The notes under the pieces: model-generated
What the model saw: only the letters and a program-made list of their open reading frames with translations
Told to the model about the DNA's origin: nothing
The model's database searches: none
Origin: Perlabentimonas gracilis
GTDB lineage: Bacteria; Bacteroidota; Bacteroidia; Bacteroidales; Tenuifilaceae
Length of the DNA: 46,840 nucleotides
Reading direction: 5' to 3'
NCBI RefSeq assembly: GCF_011174675.1
Contig: NZ_JAANIG010000035.1
Span: forward strand, 1-46,840
Made by a program: the position numbers and the translations under genes
Shown here: positions 38,745 to 46,840 of the stretch, in pieces
How the letters are laid out: each line of letters starts with the position of its first letter
How positions within the stretch are numbered: the first letter of the stretch is position 1

Positions 38745-40472
38745 ATGCGAGTACTGAAAATGGCTCTTGCTGTGCTTACCATTACCCTGTTACAGGGTAG
38801 TGGTAAAACTCTTTTTGCTCAACAAAAAAGGGAGGTCTTCATTAACCATGCTGACAGCATGCGCAACCTAAAGGTCGATGGTAAGGATATCCGTCGATTG
38901 CTTGGGAATGTCTCCATTCGGCACGAGGAAACAACCATCACATGCGACAGCCTATACGATTATGTAGGCCTGAATAAATTCGATGCGTATAGCAATGTGA
39001 AAGTGTTTCAGGAAACCACCACGCTCTATGGCGACACCCTCAACTTTAATGGTGTAACCAAGAGGGGTAAGGTACGTGGCAAGGTGGTTAGAATGGTAGA
39101 TGAGGAAACAACCATGGTTACGCGTTTTCTCGATTTTGAAACCGTCAACAAAACGGTTAACTACTACGGGGGCGCAGTAATTAATACCACCGATTCCCGA
39201 TTTTCAAGCGACAGGGGCAAGTACTACTCTAACCAGAAGCGCTTTGTTGCTGCGGGTAACGTGGCATATATCGATCCAGATATCCTTTTAAATACCGATT
39301 CGCTTGAGTACTATACCGAGGTTGAGTTGATAAAGTTTTATGGCTCAACCCGTATTTACAATGAGGAGAACTACCTGTACAGCGAAAGAGGACAACATAA
39401 TAGGGATACTCAGGAGTCTGAATTTCATATCAATGCTTTTATCGATAATGGAGACCAGAAGCTATATGGCAACAGCATTTTTTACGATAGGAACACAGGT
39501 GTATCAATAATTGAGGGAAATGGACTAGTTATTGATACCACCCAGCGTATAAATATATACGGTCAGCATTTAACCTATAATCAGAAAACGGAATTTGCTG
39601 AGGTTAAGCATGAACCTTTGGCAATGCTTGTGTCTGAACAATCGGACACGCTTTATCTTCGTGCCGATAGGCTTTTGGGTATATCTGTAAAGGATACAGT
39701 TTATACCGATTCCACGTTGTATAATCAGCTTGTTGGGGTGGGAGATGTTCGATTTTTCCGACATGATATTCAAGGTGTTTGTGATTCAATGCTTTACCAT
39801 AGTGTCGACTCGATACTTTATATGCACAAAGACCCAATTTTGTGGAATTCCGAAAATCAGCTGACCGCTGATAACGTAAGCATCGAGTTTAGGAACGAAA
39901 CGATCCACAGAATGAAATTCACAGGATCATCTTTTGTGACTTCGCAAGAGGATTCAATTCGATTTAATCAGATAAAGGGGCGTGATATGGTTGGTTTCTT
40001 CACCAATGGCAAGTTGACTCGTCTTGATGTGAATGGTAATGGGGAGACAGTTTACTACGGTCGTGATAAGGGTGAACTTGTGGGAGTAAATAAAGCCGAG
40101 AGCAGTAGGCTATCCATTGGGATTAAAGATAATAAGGTTGTAAGCATAATGTTTCGCGAAAGCCCAGTTGCCACACTGTTCCCTATCGATAAGGTAGAGC
40201 TGCAGGATGTAATGATTAAGGGATTTGCTTGGCATACCGATAAACGCCCCCAGTCGCCAGACGATATAATACCAACAGGCCTTGATGTAAACTTTTATCT
40301 ACCCATCCTGAGCAAGGCAGACAGGTATAGAGCCCAAAAAAGAAACCCTGCCGAATCGCTTGACGATTTAGCAGGGGAAAAAATTGAAGAGATTACTTTG
40401 GATAAAGGGCTTGAACTAAAGAAACCTAATCTTTCTAACGATTTAAAACGGGTTAGTATTCATCCTCATTAA
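38745..40472 (+). CDS. OstA/LptA-like envelope protein
   Basis: The protein (575 aa from this start) consists of repeated OstA/LptA-type beta-strand units after a signal peptide (e.g. VSIRHEETTITCDSLYDY, FDAYSNVKVFQE, FYGSTRIYNEENYLYSE). Such proteins bridge lipopolysaccharide across the periplasm. It is longer than LptA and matches the Bacteroidota OstA-like form. The ATG at 38745 gives a clean signal peptide. An in-frame ATG at 38715 would overlap surA by 13 bases. The 3' end overlaps the converging DUF2795 gene by 20 bases. Confidence 0.87.
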   Translation: MRVLKMALAVLTITLLQGSGKTLFAQQKREVFINHADSMRNLKVDGKDIRRLLGNVSIRHEETTITCDSLYDYVGLNKFDAYSNVKVFQETTTLYGDTLNFNGVTKRGKVRGKVVRMVDEETTMVTRFLDFETVNKTVNYYGGAVINTTDSRFSSDRGKYYSNQKRFVAAGNVAYIDPDILLNTDSLEYYTEVELIKFYGSTRIYNEENYLYSERGQHNRDTQESEFHINAFIDNGDQKLYGNSIFYDRNTGVSIIEGNGLVIDTTQRINIYGQHLTYNQKTEFAEVKHEPLAMLVSEQSDTLYLRADRLLGISVKDTVYTDSTLYNQLVGVGDVRFFRHDIQGVCDSMLYHSVDSILYMHKDPILWNSENQLTADNVSIEFRNETIHRMKFTGSSFVTSQEDSIRFNQIKGRDMVGFFTNGKLTRLDVNGNGETVYYGRDKGELVGVNKAESSRLSIGIKDNKVVSIMFRESPVATLFPIDKVELQDVMIKGFAWHTDKRPQSPDDIIPTGLDVNFYLPILSKADRYRAQKRNPAESLDDLAGEKIEEITLDKGLELKKPNLSNDLKRVSIHPH

Positions 40473-40674
40473 AGAAAAAGTCTTCCTTGGTTGGATAATC
40501 GGGCCAAATATCCTCAATGCTCTCATAGATGTCACCCTCATCCTCCAGCTCCTGTAGGTTTTCTATAACCTCAAGCGGAGCACCTGATCGGATAGCAAAA
40601 TCGATAAGCTCATCCTTAGTTGCGGGCCAAGGGGCATCTTCAAGTTTTGATGCTAATTCTAGTGTCCAATACAT
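40453..40674 (-). CDS. DUF2795 small acidic protein
   Basis: The 73-aa acidic protein matches the DUF2795 family of Bacteroidota (WTLELASKLEDAPWPATKDELIDFAIRSG, then EVIENLQELEDEG). The function is unknown. It ends within the last 20 bases of the OstA-like gene on the other strand. Confidence 0.85.
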   Translation of the reverse strand: MYWTLELASKLEDAPWPATKDELIDFAIRSGAPLEVIENLQELEDEGDIYESIEDIWPDYPTKEDFFFNEDEY

Positions 40675-40749
40675 ATAGATAATCTAATTAATTGATATAC
40701 AAATATTTAAGCGTTAGCCTATTAATGCAAATATATAAAAAAAACTAAA

Positions 40750-41301
40750 TCATACTCTAGGTTCCCAAGGAATTTGCTCAATTTTAAGGTTTTTAGCTAA
40801 CAATCGTGATAATGTGAAGAAAAAATCGCTTAACCTGTTGATGTACTTTACAACATTCTCGGGCAAAGGCGAGCTTTCAGCAACACTTATGGCTAAACGT
40901 TCGGCTCTACGACATATTGTGCGAGCCACATGGCAAAGTGAAACGGCCTGATGACCACCCGGAAGTACAAATGAGATTAGCGGCTCAAGCTGCGAGTCCA
41001 TTTCGTCTATTTGCTGCTCTAGGAATTCTATGTCCGCATCGGAAATAGCTGGTAACTTCACCTTGCAGTCGGAACAATCCGCTGCCAGAACAGAGGCACA
41101 GCTCATCAACCTGTCGAGCACTTCGGCTAGTACTACCCTCCAATATCCATCAACGGCCTCCTGGTCGCGAAGCAGGGCAACAAAAGCCATAAGCTCGTCT
41201 ACCGTGCCGTAGGCATCTATTCGTGGATGATTCTTTGGCACTCTTTTGCCGCCAATTAGCGAGGTGGCTCCTTTGTCGCCTGTTTTTGTATATATTTTCA
41301 T
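40750..41301 (-). CDS. PduO-type cob(I)alamin adenosyltransferase
   Basis: This enzyme makes adenosylcobalamin from cob(I)alamin and ATP. The 183-aa helical protein has the N-terminal ATP-binding motif YTKTGDKGATSLIGGKRV, the AYGTVDELMAFV segment, and the later CRRAERLA with NRLSDFFFTLSR of the PduO/ATR family. It is unrelated in fold to the CobO-type protein at 13530. The upstream spacer contains no recognised cobalamin riboswitch. Confidence 0.93.
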   Translation of the reverse strand: MKIYTKTGDKGATSLIGGKRVPKNHPRIDAYGTVDELMAFVALLRDQEAVDGYWRVVLAEVLDRLMSCASVLAADCSDCKVKLPAISDADIEFLEQQIDEMDSQLEPLISFVLPGGHQAVSLCHVARTICRRAERLAISVAESSPLPENVVKYINRLSDFFFTLSRLLAKNLKIEQIPWEPRV

Positions 41302-41414
41302 AGCTACTTGCTAAACGTTTGTTGGTAGTAATGCTGTACGACCAAAATTGTTCAATGGTTACTTATGTTTTGTTGATTTTAAGTGAAATTATCTCTATTT
41401 ACTATACAGCACAA

Positions 41415-41980
41415 CTACCATGTTATGTATAAATCCAAATCGGCTTCAAAGGTAGCGTATTCTTCAGAATCGAAAGCAACGCTTTCGCTATCTCCAATAT
41501 CGTAGATCCACTCGTAGGTTGTTCGTGTGTAATTTAGGGTTCGGTTCGAAACTACTGCAGTAGCTCTAAACTTTAACCCTATTGTTGATTTGGCAAGGGT
41601 TATTAGCTTGTGTCTGAGTTCAAACTATGGGATTGTGTAAAGCTTGGGTTTCGGGTAACCGTGTATTCGTATAGCCGTTTGTAATTCCCGTTAATCTCTT
41701 TTGCACTATGCTGGTGTTAAATTTTTCCGTCTAGCCAACACCAACGTGAGCCCTTTGGTTCACTGCCAACCAGCTGTTGCTATAGGCAAATTTGGAACCC
41801 AGTGCAACCCCCCGCATTGTAAAACTTTGCCTGCCTGTAGTTCGAGTTCAAATCGGTAATAAGATCAGCATCGTTATCCCAATGGAACTCGTTGAGATCG
41901 TTTATATACTGTGGATAACCCAGGACGCTTACGCCAAATCCAAAGAGGTTATATGGCAAGTTGCAAATACAAATCGCCCC
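41415..41980 (-). pseudogene. Decayed gene, probable outer-membrane barrel protein
   Basis: Protein-like segments continue on the minus strand in successive frames. The first begins NLPYNLFGFGV near 41962 and runs to about 41815. The frame shifts at the CCCCCC run (41808-41813) into VALGSKFAYSNSWLAVNQ, which ends at an in-frame stop near 41732. Another frame carries INGNYKRLYEYTV (about 41692-41610). A fourth segment, KSTIGLKFRATAVVSN to LDLYITW, ends at 41415. The aromatic alternation and terminal Trp suggest an outer-membrane protein. The true family is unknown. Nothing else was seen in 41302-41989. Confidence 0.6.
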
Positions 41981-41989
41981 ATCGCGCTA

Positions 41990-42721
41990 CTACTCTTCTC
42001 TAAGTACCACCTCTTGCTTCATGGTGGGGTTTGAGTTAACTTCGTCCGACTCAATTATACCATCCCTAAGCCTAATTATTCGGCGTGCATGAAGCGCAAT
42101 GTCCTCCTCATGGGTAACAACAATAATGGTGTTTCCTTGGTTGTAAATATCCTCAAACAGGTTCATAATGTCAATTGAGGTTTTCGAATCGAGGTTTCCC
42201 GTAGGCTCGTCGGCCAGAATTATTGAGGGGTCGTTTACCAACGCCCTTGCCACGGCAACCCTTTGGCGTTGTCCGCCCGATAGCTCGTTGGGCTTGTGTT
42301 CCATCCTGTCGGTGAGGCTAACTTTACCTAGTGCCCCTTCGGCCATTTTAAGCCTTTCGGGTTTGCCAATTCCTGCATAAATCAAGGGAAGCATAACATT
42401 TTCAAGAGCGGAATAGCGGGGGAGGAGGTTGAATGTTTGGAAAACAAACCCAATCTCTTTGTTCCTAATCTCGGCTAACCTATCGTCCTCCAGCTTGCTA
42501 ACATCAGTACCGTTAAGTACGTATTTTCCTGAGGTGGGGGTGTCAAGGCATCCAAGAATATTCATTAGAGTAGACTTGCCAGATCCCGAAGGCCCCATAA
42601 TGGCAACATATTCGTTTTCATAAATTTGTAATGAAACACCTTCAAGAGCTTTAACAACAACAGTTCCTACTTTGTAGTACTTTTTGATATTCTCTATGTC
42701 AATTAGAATCTTTTTATCCAT
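41990..42721 (-). CDS. ABC transporter ATPase (MacB/LolD type)
   Basis: The 243-aa ATPase has Walker [10 protein letters not shown] (about 43-51), the Q-loop FQTFNLLPR, the signature [15 protein letters not shown] and Walker [14 protein letters not shown]. The [11 protein letters not shown] context is typical of MacB/LolD/FtsE-like ATPases serving FtsX-type permeases. No permease is adjacent in this window, since the region after its stop is the decayed gene. It probably joins a permease encoded elsewhere. Confidence 0.92.
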   Translation of the reverse strand: MDKKILIDIENIKKYYKVGTVVVKALEGVSLQIYENEYVAIMGPSGSGKSTLMNILGCLDTPTSGKYVLNGTDVSKLEDDRLAEIRNKEIGFVFQTFNLLPRYSALENVMLPLIYAGIGKPERLKMAEGALGKVSLTDRMEHKPNELSGGQRQRVAVARALVNDPSIILADEPTGNLDSKTSIDIMNLFEDIYNQGNTIIVVTHEEDIALHARRIIRLRDGIIESDEVNSNPTMKQEVVLREE

Positions 42722-42767
42722 TGATGTCCGATTAAAAAAATTATGTTGGTTTGACTAAGCAAACCTA

Positions 42768-43568
42768 CTAAAAGTTTATCTTAAAATGCTGTTTAAATAT
42801 CCCTTTTCTAAAAAAAACTACTCCCAAATGAAATAGATCAATGCTAATGCTTACGCTCGAATGCTTTGCAATTACGTTCCACGCCTTAAACATTTCTCTG
42901 CTCCAACGAATATCATCAAACACAAAAATTGAGTTCTCGTTTACTTTTTTTAGGCACTGTTTAAAGTAGCGCAGGGTGGGTTCTGCCTTATGGTTTCCAT
43001 CAAAAAATACAAGGTCAAGGACAGGCAGCTGGTTTAGGGCTTTGTTTAAACCTTGTTCAAAATCGCCCTCAATAAGTTCAATGTTTTTAAAGTTAAACAA
43101 ATCGAAAGAGTTTTTAGCCAATTCTGCACGTTGCCAGTCGCCTTCAATGGTTAGTACCATTGCGTCGGGATTAGAGCTGGCAAGGTACATAGCGCTTATG
43201 CCAACCGAGGTGCCTAGCTCCAAAATGCTTTTCGAATTATTCCACTTAGCCAACCGGTATAAAAAGGCCCCATTTTTTGGAGATACTGACGATTTTCTGA
43301 TAACGGCTCCTAATGTCTCCGATCGTTTCATCATCCTGCTTCCTGCACCATAATCACTTGGGGCAAGGCTAATCGACGAATCGATTTGCCAATTTCTGAG
43401 CCATTCTACCTCATTGGGCTGTTCGTAGTTGTTCTTATTGCAAAGCACTGCTCTTGAGAACTCGTACACCATAGGAGAGTGAACTCCGTGTCCCGACCGC
43501 GGTTTGGCCGTACATTTAAAAAGGATGTAATCCTTGGTAATGTTTAGTAAATGAGCAATGTCTGTCAC
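42768..43568 (-). CDS. O-methyltransferase-like SAM-dependent enzyme
   Basis: The 266-aa protein has a Rossmann methyltransferase core in its second half: ILELGTSVGISAMYLA (motif I, about 115-130), VLTIEGDWQRAELA, IELIEGDF and LVFFDGNHKAEPTLRYF (about 182-198), as in catechol-type O-methyltransferases. The N-terminal segment includes SGHGVHSPMVYEF, characteristic of a Bacteroidota-specific branch. The substrate is unknown. The 46-base gap to the ABC gene allows co-transcription. Confidence 0.85.
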   Translation of the reverse strand: MTDIAHLLNITKDYILFKCTAKPRSGHGVHSPMVYEFSRAVLCNKNNYEQPNEVEWLRNWQIDSSISLAPSDYGAGSRMMKRSETLGAVIRKSSVSPKNGAFLYRLAKWNNSKSILELGTSVGISAMYLASSNPDAMVLTIEGDWQRAELAKNSFDLFNFKNIELIEGDFEQGLNKALNQLPVLDLVFFDGNHKAEPTLRYFKQCLKKVNENSIFVFDDIRWSREMFKAWNVIAKHSSVSISIDLFHLGVVFFRKGIFKQHFKINF

Positions 43569-43701
43569 TGTAATTCGTTTTTGTCAGCCAATACTAATTT
43601 AGCGATTAAAAGATGGCTTTATTGTGTTTACCTTCTATTTTTTTGAAAAACTTTTGCAGGGGCAATTTTTCATAAAACAATAGATTTTATGCTGCATTTT
43701 A

Positions 43702-43709
43702 TATTTTTG
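43702..43709 (+). promoter_or_regulatory. Candidate -7 element (TATTTTTG)
   Basis: TATTTTTG fits TAnnTTTG and ends four bases before the recG ATG, implying a nearly leaderless message or a promoter that is not used. No -33 TTTG lies at the right spacing. Confidence 0.3.
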
Positions 43710-43713
43710 CATT

Positions 43714-45819
43714 ATGGCGATAAGTCTTTCCACGGATATAATGTATTTGGCTGGAGTTGGCCCCAAGCGAGCAGAGCTGCTTAAGGCAGAACTAAGTATT
43801 CACACCTTTGGCGATTTGCTCTACTACTTTCCCTTTAGGTACGTGGATAGATCGAGATTCTACAAGATTTCAGAAATTTCTGAGGATTTGCCATATATAC
43901 AGGTTGTTGGTAAAATAGTCCGGTTTCAGGAAGTGGGTGTTGGACGAAAGAAAAGGCTTACAGCAATTTTTACCGATGGAACCGGAACGCTTGAGTTGGT
44001 TTGGTTCAAAGGTTTAAAATGGGTCGTCAAATCGATTAAGCCCAACGTTACTTACGTAGTTTTTGGGAAGCCAAATCTTTTTGGTGGAAAGTTTAATATT
44101 GCCCACCCCGAGGTTGAGGATTATAAGTCGGATCAAGAGAATTTAGGATCGGCCTTGCAGCCGGTTTACAATACCACAGAGAAGCTTAAAAGCAGCTTTG
44201 TTACCTCTAAAACCATTCTTAAACTTCAGCAGGTATTAAATGGTGCTATAAGCGATATTGTGCAGGAAACCCTTCCTCCATATCTTATAGAGAGGGTAAA
44301 GCTAATGACTCTTAGGGAAGCGCTCTGCAACATTCACTTTCCGTCGTCGGTATCGCTACTTAAAAAAGCCGAAGCGAGGCTTAAGTTTGAGGAACTATTC
44401 TACGTGCAGCTAAATTTGCTTTACCAAAAAAACACTCGATACCTTAAGGTTCAGGGTAACGTTTTTAGTCAGGTTGGTGAAGCATTTAACCGATTCTATG
44501 CAGAAAAGTTACCCTTTGCGCTAACCGATGCGCAGAAAAGGGTAATAAAGGAAATCAGGCGCGATATGGGCTCGGGAAAGCAGATGAACAGGCTTTTGCA
44601 AGGCGATGTGGGCAGCGGCAAAACATTGGTGGCACTTATGTCAATGCTTATTGCGGTCGACAATGGCTACCAAGCCTGCATTATGGCTCCCACCGAAATC
44701 TTGGCAACTCAGCACTACGAGACCATCTCAGGAATGCTCCACGGGTTAGGTATTAATGTAGGTTTGCTTACAGGAAGCACCAAGCGCAGCGAGCGAGCGC
44801 CGCTCCATGCGCAGCTCGAGGGTGGCTCCATGCATTTGCTCATAGGCACACATGCCCTGATAGAGGATGTGGTACAGTTCCACAACCTTGGGTTAGTAGT
44901 TATCGATGAACAGCAGCGCTTTGGTGTAGCCCAACGGGCCAAGCTTTGGCAAAAGAACGACAAGCCACCCCACGTATTGGTGATGACTGCTACCCCAATT
45001 CCACGTACCCTAGCCATGACCATTTATGGTGATTTGGAGGTAAGTGTAATCGATCAAATGCCTCCTGGTCGAAAACCCATTAAAACCATTCATTATACCG
45101 ATGCCAAGCGTAACCTTGTGTTTGGGCTAATGCGCGAACAAATTAAGCAAGGAAGACAGGTGTACGTGGTGTACCCACTGATCAATGAATCGGAGAAGAT
45201 GGATTATAAAGATTTAATGGATGGTTACGAAAGCATTGCTAGGGCATTTCCTCCTCCTCAGTACGTTACGGTTGTTGTTCATGGCAAGATGAAACCCCAG
45301 GAGAAGGATGAATCTATGCAGCTATTTGCCAGTGGTAAAGCCCACATAATGGTTGCCACCACGGTTATTGAGGTAGGCGTGAACGTTCCCAACGCTACGG
45401 TTATGGTAATAGAGAGTGCCGAACGATTTGGCCTTTCGCAGCTGCACCAGCTTCGGGGAAGGGTAGGGCGTGGAGCCGACGAGAGCTACTGCGTGCTTAT
45501 GTCAGGGGTTAAACTTACCAACGAGTCGCGCAAGCGTATGCAAACAATGGTAGCTACCAACGATGGTTTCGAGATTGCCGAGGTGGATATGCAGATTCGT
45601 GGCCCTGGCGATATCGAAGGAACACAGCAGAGTGGGTTACCTTTCGATTTTAAAATTGCATCGCTGAGTAAGGATGGTCAAATACTTCAGTTTGCCCGGC
45701 AAGTTGCTAGCGATATTATTGATGAGGATAAAGCCCTTACAAATCCTAAAAACCAAATCCTTTTCAGGCAAATTGAGCAGATGACGCAGGAAAGGATAAG
45801 TTTTGGGCAGATTAGCTAG
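43714..45819 (+). CDS. recG: ATP-dependent DNA helicase RecG
   Basis: The 701-aa protein has the N-terminal wedge/OB region (about 1-190; YLAGVGPKRAELLK at the start), Walker A QGDVGSGKT (about 296-304), the DEQQ box in VVIDEQQRFGV, MTATPIPRTLAMT and the motif VI region QLRGRVGRG, plus the RecG C-terminal tail. It remodels stalled replication forks and Holliday junctions. All motifs are intact and the length is normal. The next gene begins 13 bases after its stop. Confidence 0.95.
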   Translation: MAISLSTDIMYLAGVGPKRAELLKAELSIHTFGDLLYYFPFRYVDRSRFYKISEISEDLPYIQVVGKIVRFQEVGVGRKKRLTAIFTDGTGTLELVWFKGLKWVVKSIKPNVTYVVFGKPNLFGGKFNIAHPEVEDYKSDQENLGSALQPVYNTTEKLKSSFVTSKTILKLQQVLNGAISDIVQETLPPYLIERVKLMTLREALCNIHFPSSVSLLKKAEARLKFEELFYVQLNLLYQKNTRYLKVQGNVFSQVGEAFNRFYAEKLPFALTDAQKRVIKEIRRDMGSGKQMNRLLQGDVGSGKTLVALMSMLIAVDNGYQACIMAPTEILATQHYETISGMLHGLGINVGLLTGSTKRSERAPLHAQLEGGSMHLLIGTHALIEDVVQFHNLGLVVIDEQQRFGVAQRAKLWQKNDKPPHVLVMTATPIPRTLAMTIYGDLEVSVIDQMPPGRKPIKTIHYTDAKRNLVFGLMREQIKQGRQVYVVYPLINESEKMDYKDLMDGYESIARAFPPPQYVTVVVHGKMKPQEKDESMQLFASGKAHIMVATTVIEVGVNVPNATVMVIESAERFGLSQLHQLRGRVGRGADESYCVLMSGVKLTNESRKRMQTMVATNDGFEIAEVDMQIRGPGDIEGTQQSGLPFDFKIASLSKDGQILQFARQVASDIIDEDKALTNPKNQILFRQIEQMTQERISFGQIS

Positions 45820-45832
45820 AGGCATTATAGGT

Positions 45833-46720
45833 ATGACCAGCAACAGCACAATTCAATATATTCAGGCCAAATCCATTCTTTCCAAGGTAAAGGGTACCGA
45901 CTCCTACTTTGGCATTACCTACAACATGAATTTGTACCGAGGATGCCAGCATGGATGCATATACTGCGACACCCGCAGCGATTGCTACGGAGTTGGCGAT
46001 ATCTCACAAATAAGGGTAAAGCAGAATGCTATCGAGTTGCTAAATATTGAATTGGCAGCCAAAAGACGGAGGCGAGCAACCATTGGCACTGGCTCAATGA
46101 ACGACCCCTATATGCCCATTGAGAAAAACGTTGGTTTAACCCGAAAGGCGCTTGAGGTAATTGCTAAAAATCGTTTTCCGGCACATATTATTACAAAAGG
46201 TGATTTGGTAACCCGCGATATTGATGTGATACAAGAAATTGCTAAGGTATACGCTGCCGTTAGTTTCACCATTACCACCCACAACGATGAGTTGGGGCGC
46301 AAGGTGGAACCCTTTGCTCCAGCAACATCCAAGCGTTATAATGCTATAGAGCAGCTGGCTAAGAATGGTATTTATGCTGGTGTTACTATGATGCCCCTGC
46401 TTCCCTTTATAAACGATAGTACTGAAAATATTCAGCACATCATCAAATCGGCCAGCGATGCTGGGGCAAAGTATATAATCCCCATGTTTGGTTTAACTCT
46501 TAGAGCTGGTTCTCGCGAGTATTTTTACAATGCACTTGATGCTAATCTACCTCTTCAAAAAACTAAATATGTTAAGGCTTTTGGATTAAGCTACGAATGT
46601 TGGTCTCCACAATACAAAAGATTATCGAAAGTATTCCACGAGGAGTGCAGTAGATTGGGAATGCCAAGTAGGATGGAGTTTTTTCAATCGCACGAGCCAA
46701 AGCAGCTCGATCTGTTTTAA
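45833..46720 (+). CDS. Radical SAM protein, SplB-like (COG1533)
   Basis: The protein (295 aa) has the radical SAM motif in NLYRGCQHGCIYCDTRS (CxxxCxxC) and the GTGSMNDPYMPIEKN segment of the COG1533 family, to which spore photoproduct lyase belongs. The substrate of these non-sporulating homologues is unknown. I chose the ATG at 45833; an in-frame TTG at 45803 would overlap recG by 17 bases and add ten residues. The tail PKQLDLF resembles a beta-clamp-binding peptide (QLxLF), hinting at a DNA-associated role (inference). Confidence 0.87.
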   Translation: MTSNSTIQYIQAKSILSKVKGTDSYFGITYNMNLYRGCQHGCIYCDTRSDCYGVGDISQIRVKQNAIELLNIELAAKRRRRATIGTGSMNDPYMPIEKNVGLTRKALEVIAKNRFPAHIITKGDLVTRDIDVIQEIAKVYAAVSFTITTHNDELGRKVEPFAPATSKRYNAIEQLAKNGIYAGVTMMPLLPFINDSTENIQHIIKSASDAGAKYIIPMFGLTLRAGSREYFYNALDANLPLQKTKYVKAFGLSYECWSPQYKRLSKVFHEECSRLGMPSRMEFFQSHEPKQLDLF

Positions 46721-46737
46721 GATTATTGCGCAAATTG

Positions 46738-46840
46738 CTAGCCCAGCGGCGGGGCGATGTTATTGGGCGAGTTGATGAGCTTGTGGATGGACTTATCGTT
46801 GAGGCGTTTTATTCGCTTCTCCTCGATGATGGCCTCGCGC
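46738..46840 (-). CDS. 3' end of unidentified minus-strand gene
   Basis: Reading the minus strand, an open frame enters at the window edge and stops at 46738-46740 after about 33 codons: REAIIEEKRIKRLNDK and so on, ending NIAPPLG. The charged, helical look and lack of stops suggest a real gene whose start lies beyond the window. I do not recognise the family. Confidence 0.45.
   Translation of the reverse strand, partial: REAIIEEKRIKRLNDKSIHKLINSPNNIAPPLG

Noticed and set aside
41302-41456. Cobalamin riboswitch upstream of the PduO-type gene
   Set aside because: No B12-box (GCCACTG-like) or appropriate fold was found upstream of the minus-strand start at 41301.
41792-42034. 80-aa open frame on the + strand
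   Set aside because: It lies across the decayed minus-strand gene and the ABC ATPase end, lacks family features, and is better explained as a shadow frame.

Overview
The window looks like a chromosomal segment of an anaerobic Bacteroidota, probably Bacteroidales or Marinilabiliales-like. The evidence is promoters of the TAnnTTTG type, near absence of Shine-Dalgarno sites, and typical gene families: GH97, GH2, a guaB-parvulin-OstA string, and Mrp without its CxxC. The genus cannot be named from the sequence alone. No rRNA, tRNA, CRISPR array or intact insertion sequence was seen.

Layout. 1-258: hairpin and dispersed-repeat sequence. 259-5184: housekeeping and small genes (outer-membrane barrel, membrane protein, nadE, Crp/Fnr regulator, DUF486 protein, methyltransferase). 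5317-17046: a co-oriented, tightly packed set of 16 genes that is the most unusual part. It contains a DUF134 regulator with a cysteine-rich tail, two NifX-fold proteins, two tiny DUF5320 proteins, a DUF89 protein, a CGGC-domain protein, two MinD-type ATPases with inserted 2[4Fe-4S] ferredoxin domains, a radical SAM enzyme, peptide deformylase, DUF4405 and DUF169 proteins, a CobO-type adenosyltransferase, a pyridine nucleotide-disulfide-type flavoprotein, a stand-alone Mrp ATPase and an MBL-fold hydrolase. Its core (NifX-fold proteins, paired ferredoxin-MinD ATPases, Mrp) is that of the 'orange protein' (ORP) loci of strict anaerobes such as Desulfovibrio. I read it as an expanded ORP-like metallocofactor locus. 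Its promoter carries a perfect 14-bp palindrome between the -33 and -7 elements.

17049-27845: a galactose/galactoside locus in two divergent halves. The minus half is an Omp85-type barrel, a GH2 beta-galactosidase and a GH97 enzyme whose catalytic residues point to a retaining alpha-galactosidase. The plus half is a GntR regulator, a Na+/sugar symporter and galactokinase. Galactose would be released outside the inner membrane, imported by the symporter and phosphorylated by GalK. No SusC/SusD pair, galT or galE lies in the window.

27919-28555: an MNT/HEPN (MntA/HepT-type) toxin-antitoxin pair whose HEPN catalytic histidine is replaced by arginine, followed by a GC-rich inverted-repeat region. 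28733-30854: two carotenoid genes (CruF-like, CrtI/CrtD-like). 30898-32820: recQ. 32943-40472: guaB, then envelope biogenesis genes (three parvulin/SurA-type foldases and an OstA/LptA-like protein). 40453-41301: a DUF2795 protein and a PduO-type cobalamin adenosyltransferase. 41415-41980: a frameshifted relic of what is probably an outer-membrane protein gene. 41990-46720: ABC ATPase, O-methyltransferase-like protein, recG and an SplB-like radical SAM protein. The window ends inside an unidentified minus-strand gene.

Several spacers, three of them inside the ORP-like operon, consist of imperfect palindromes and look like small non-coding repeat insertions.
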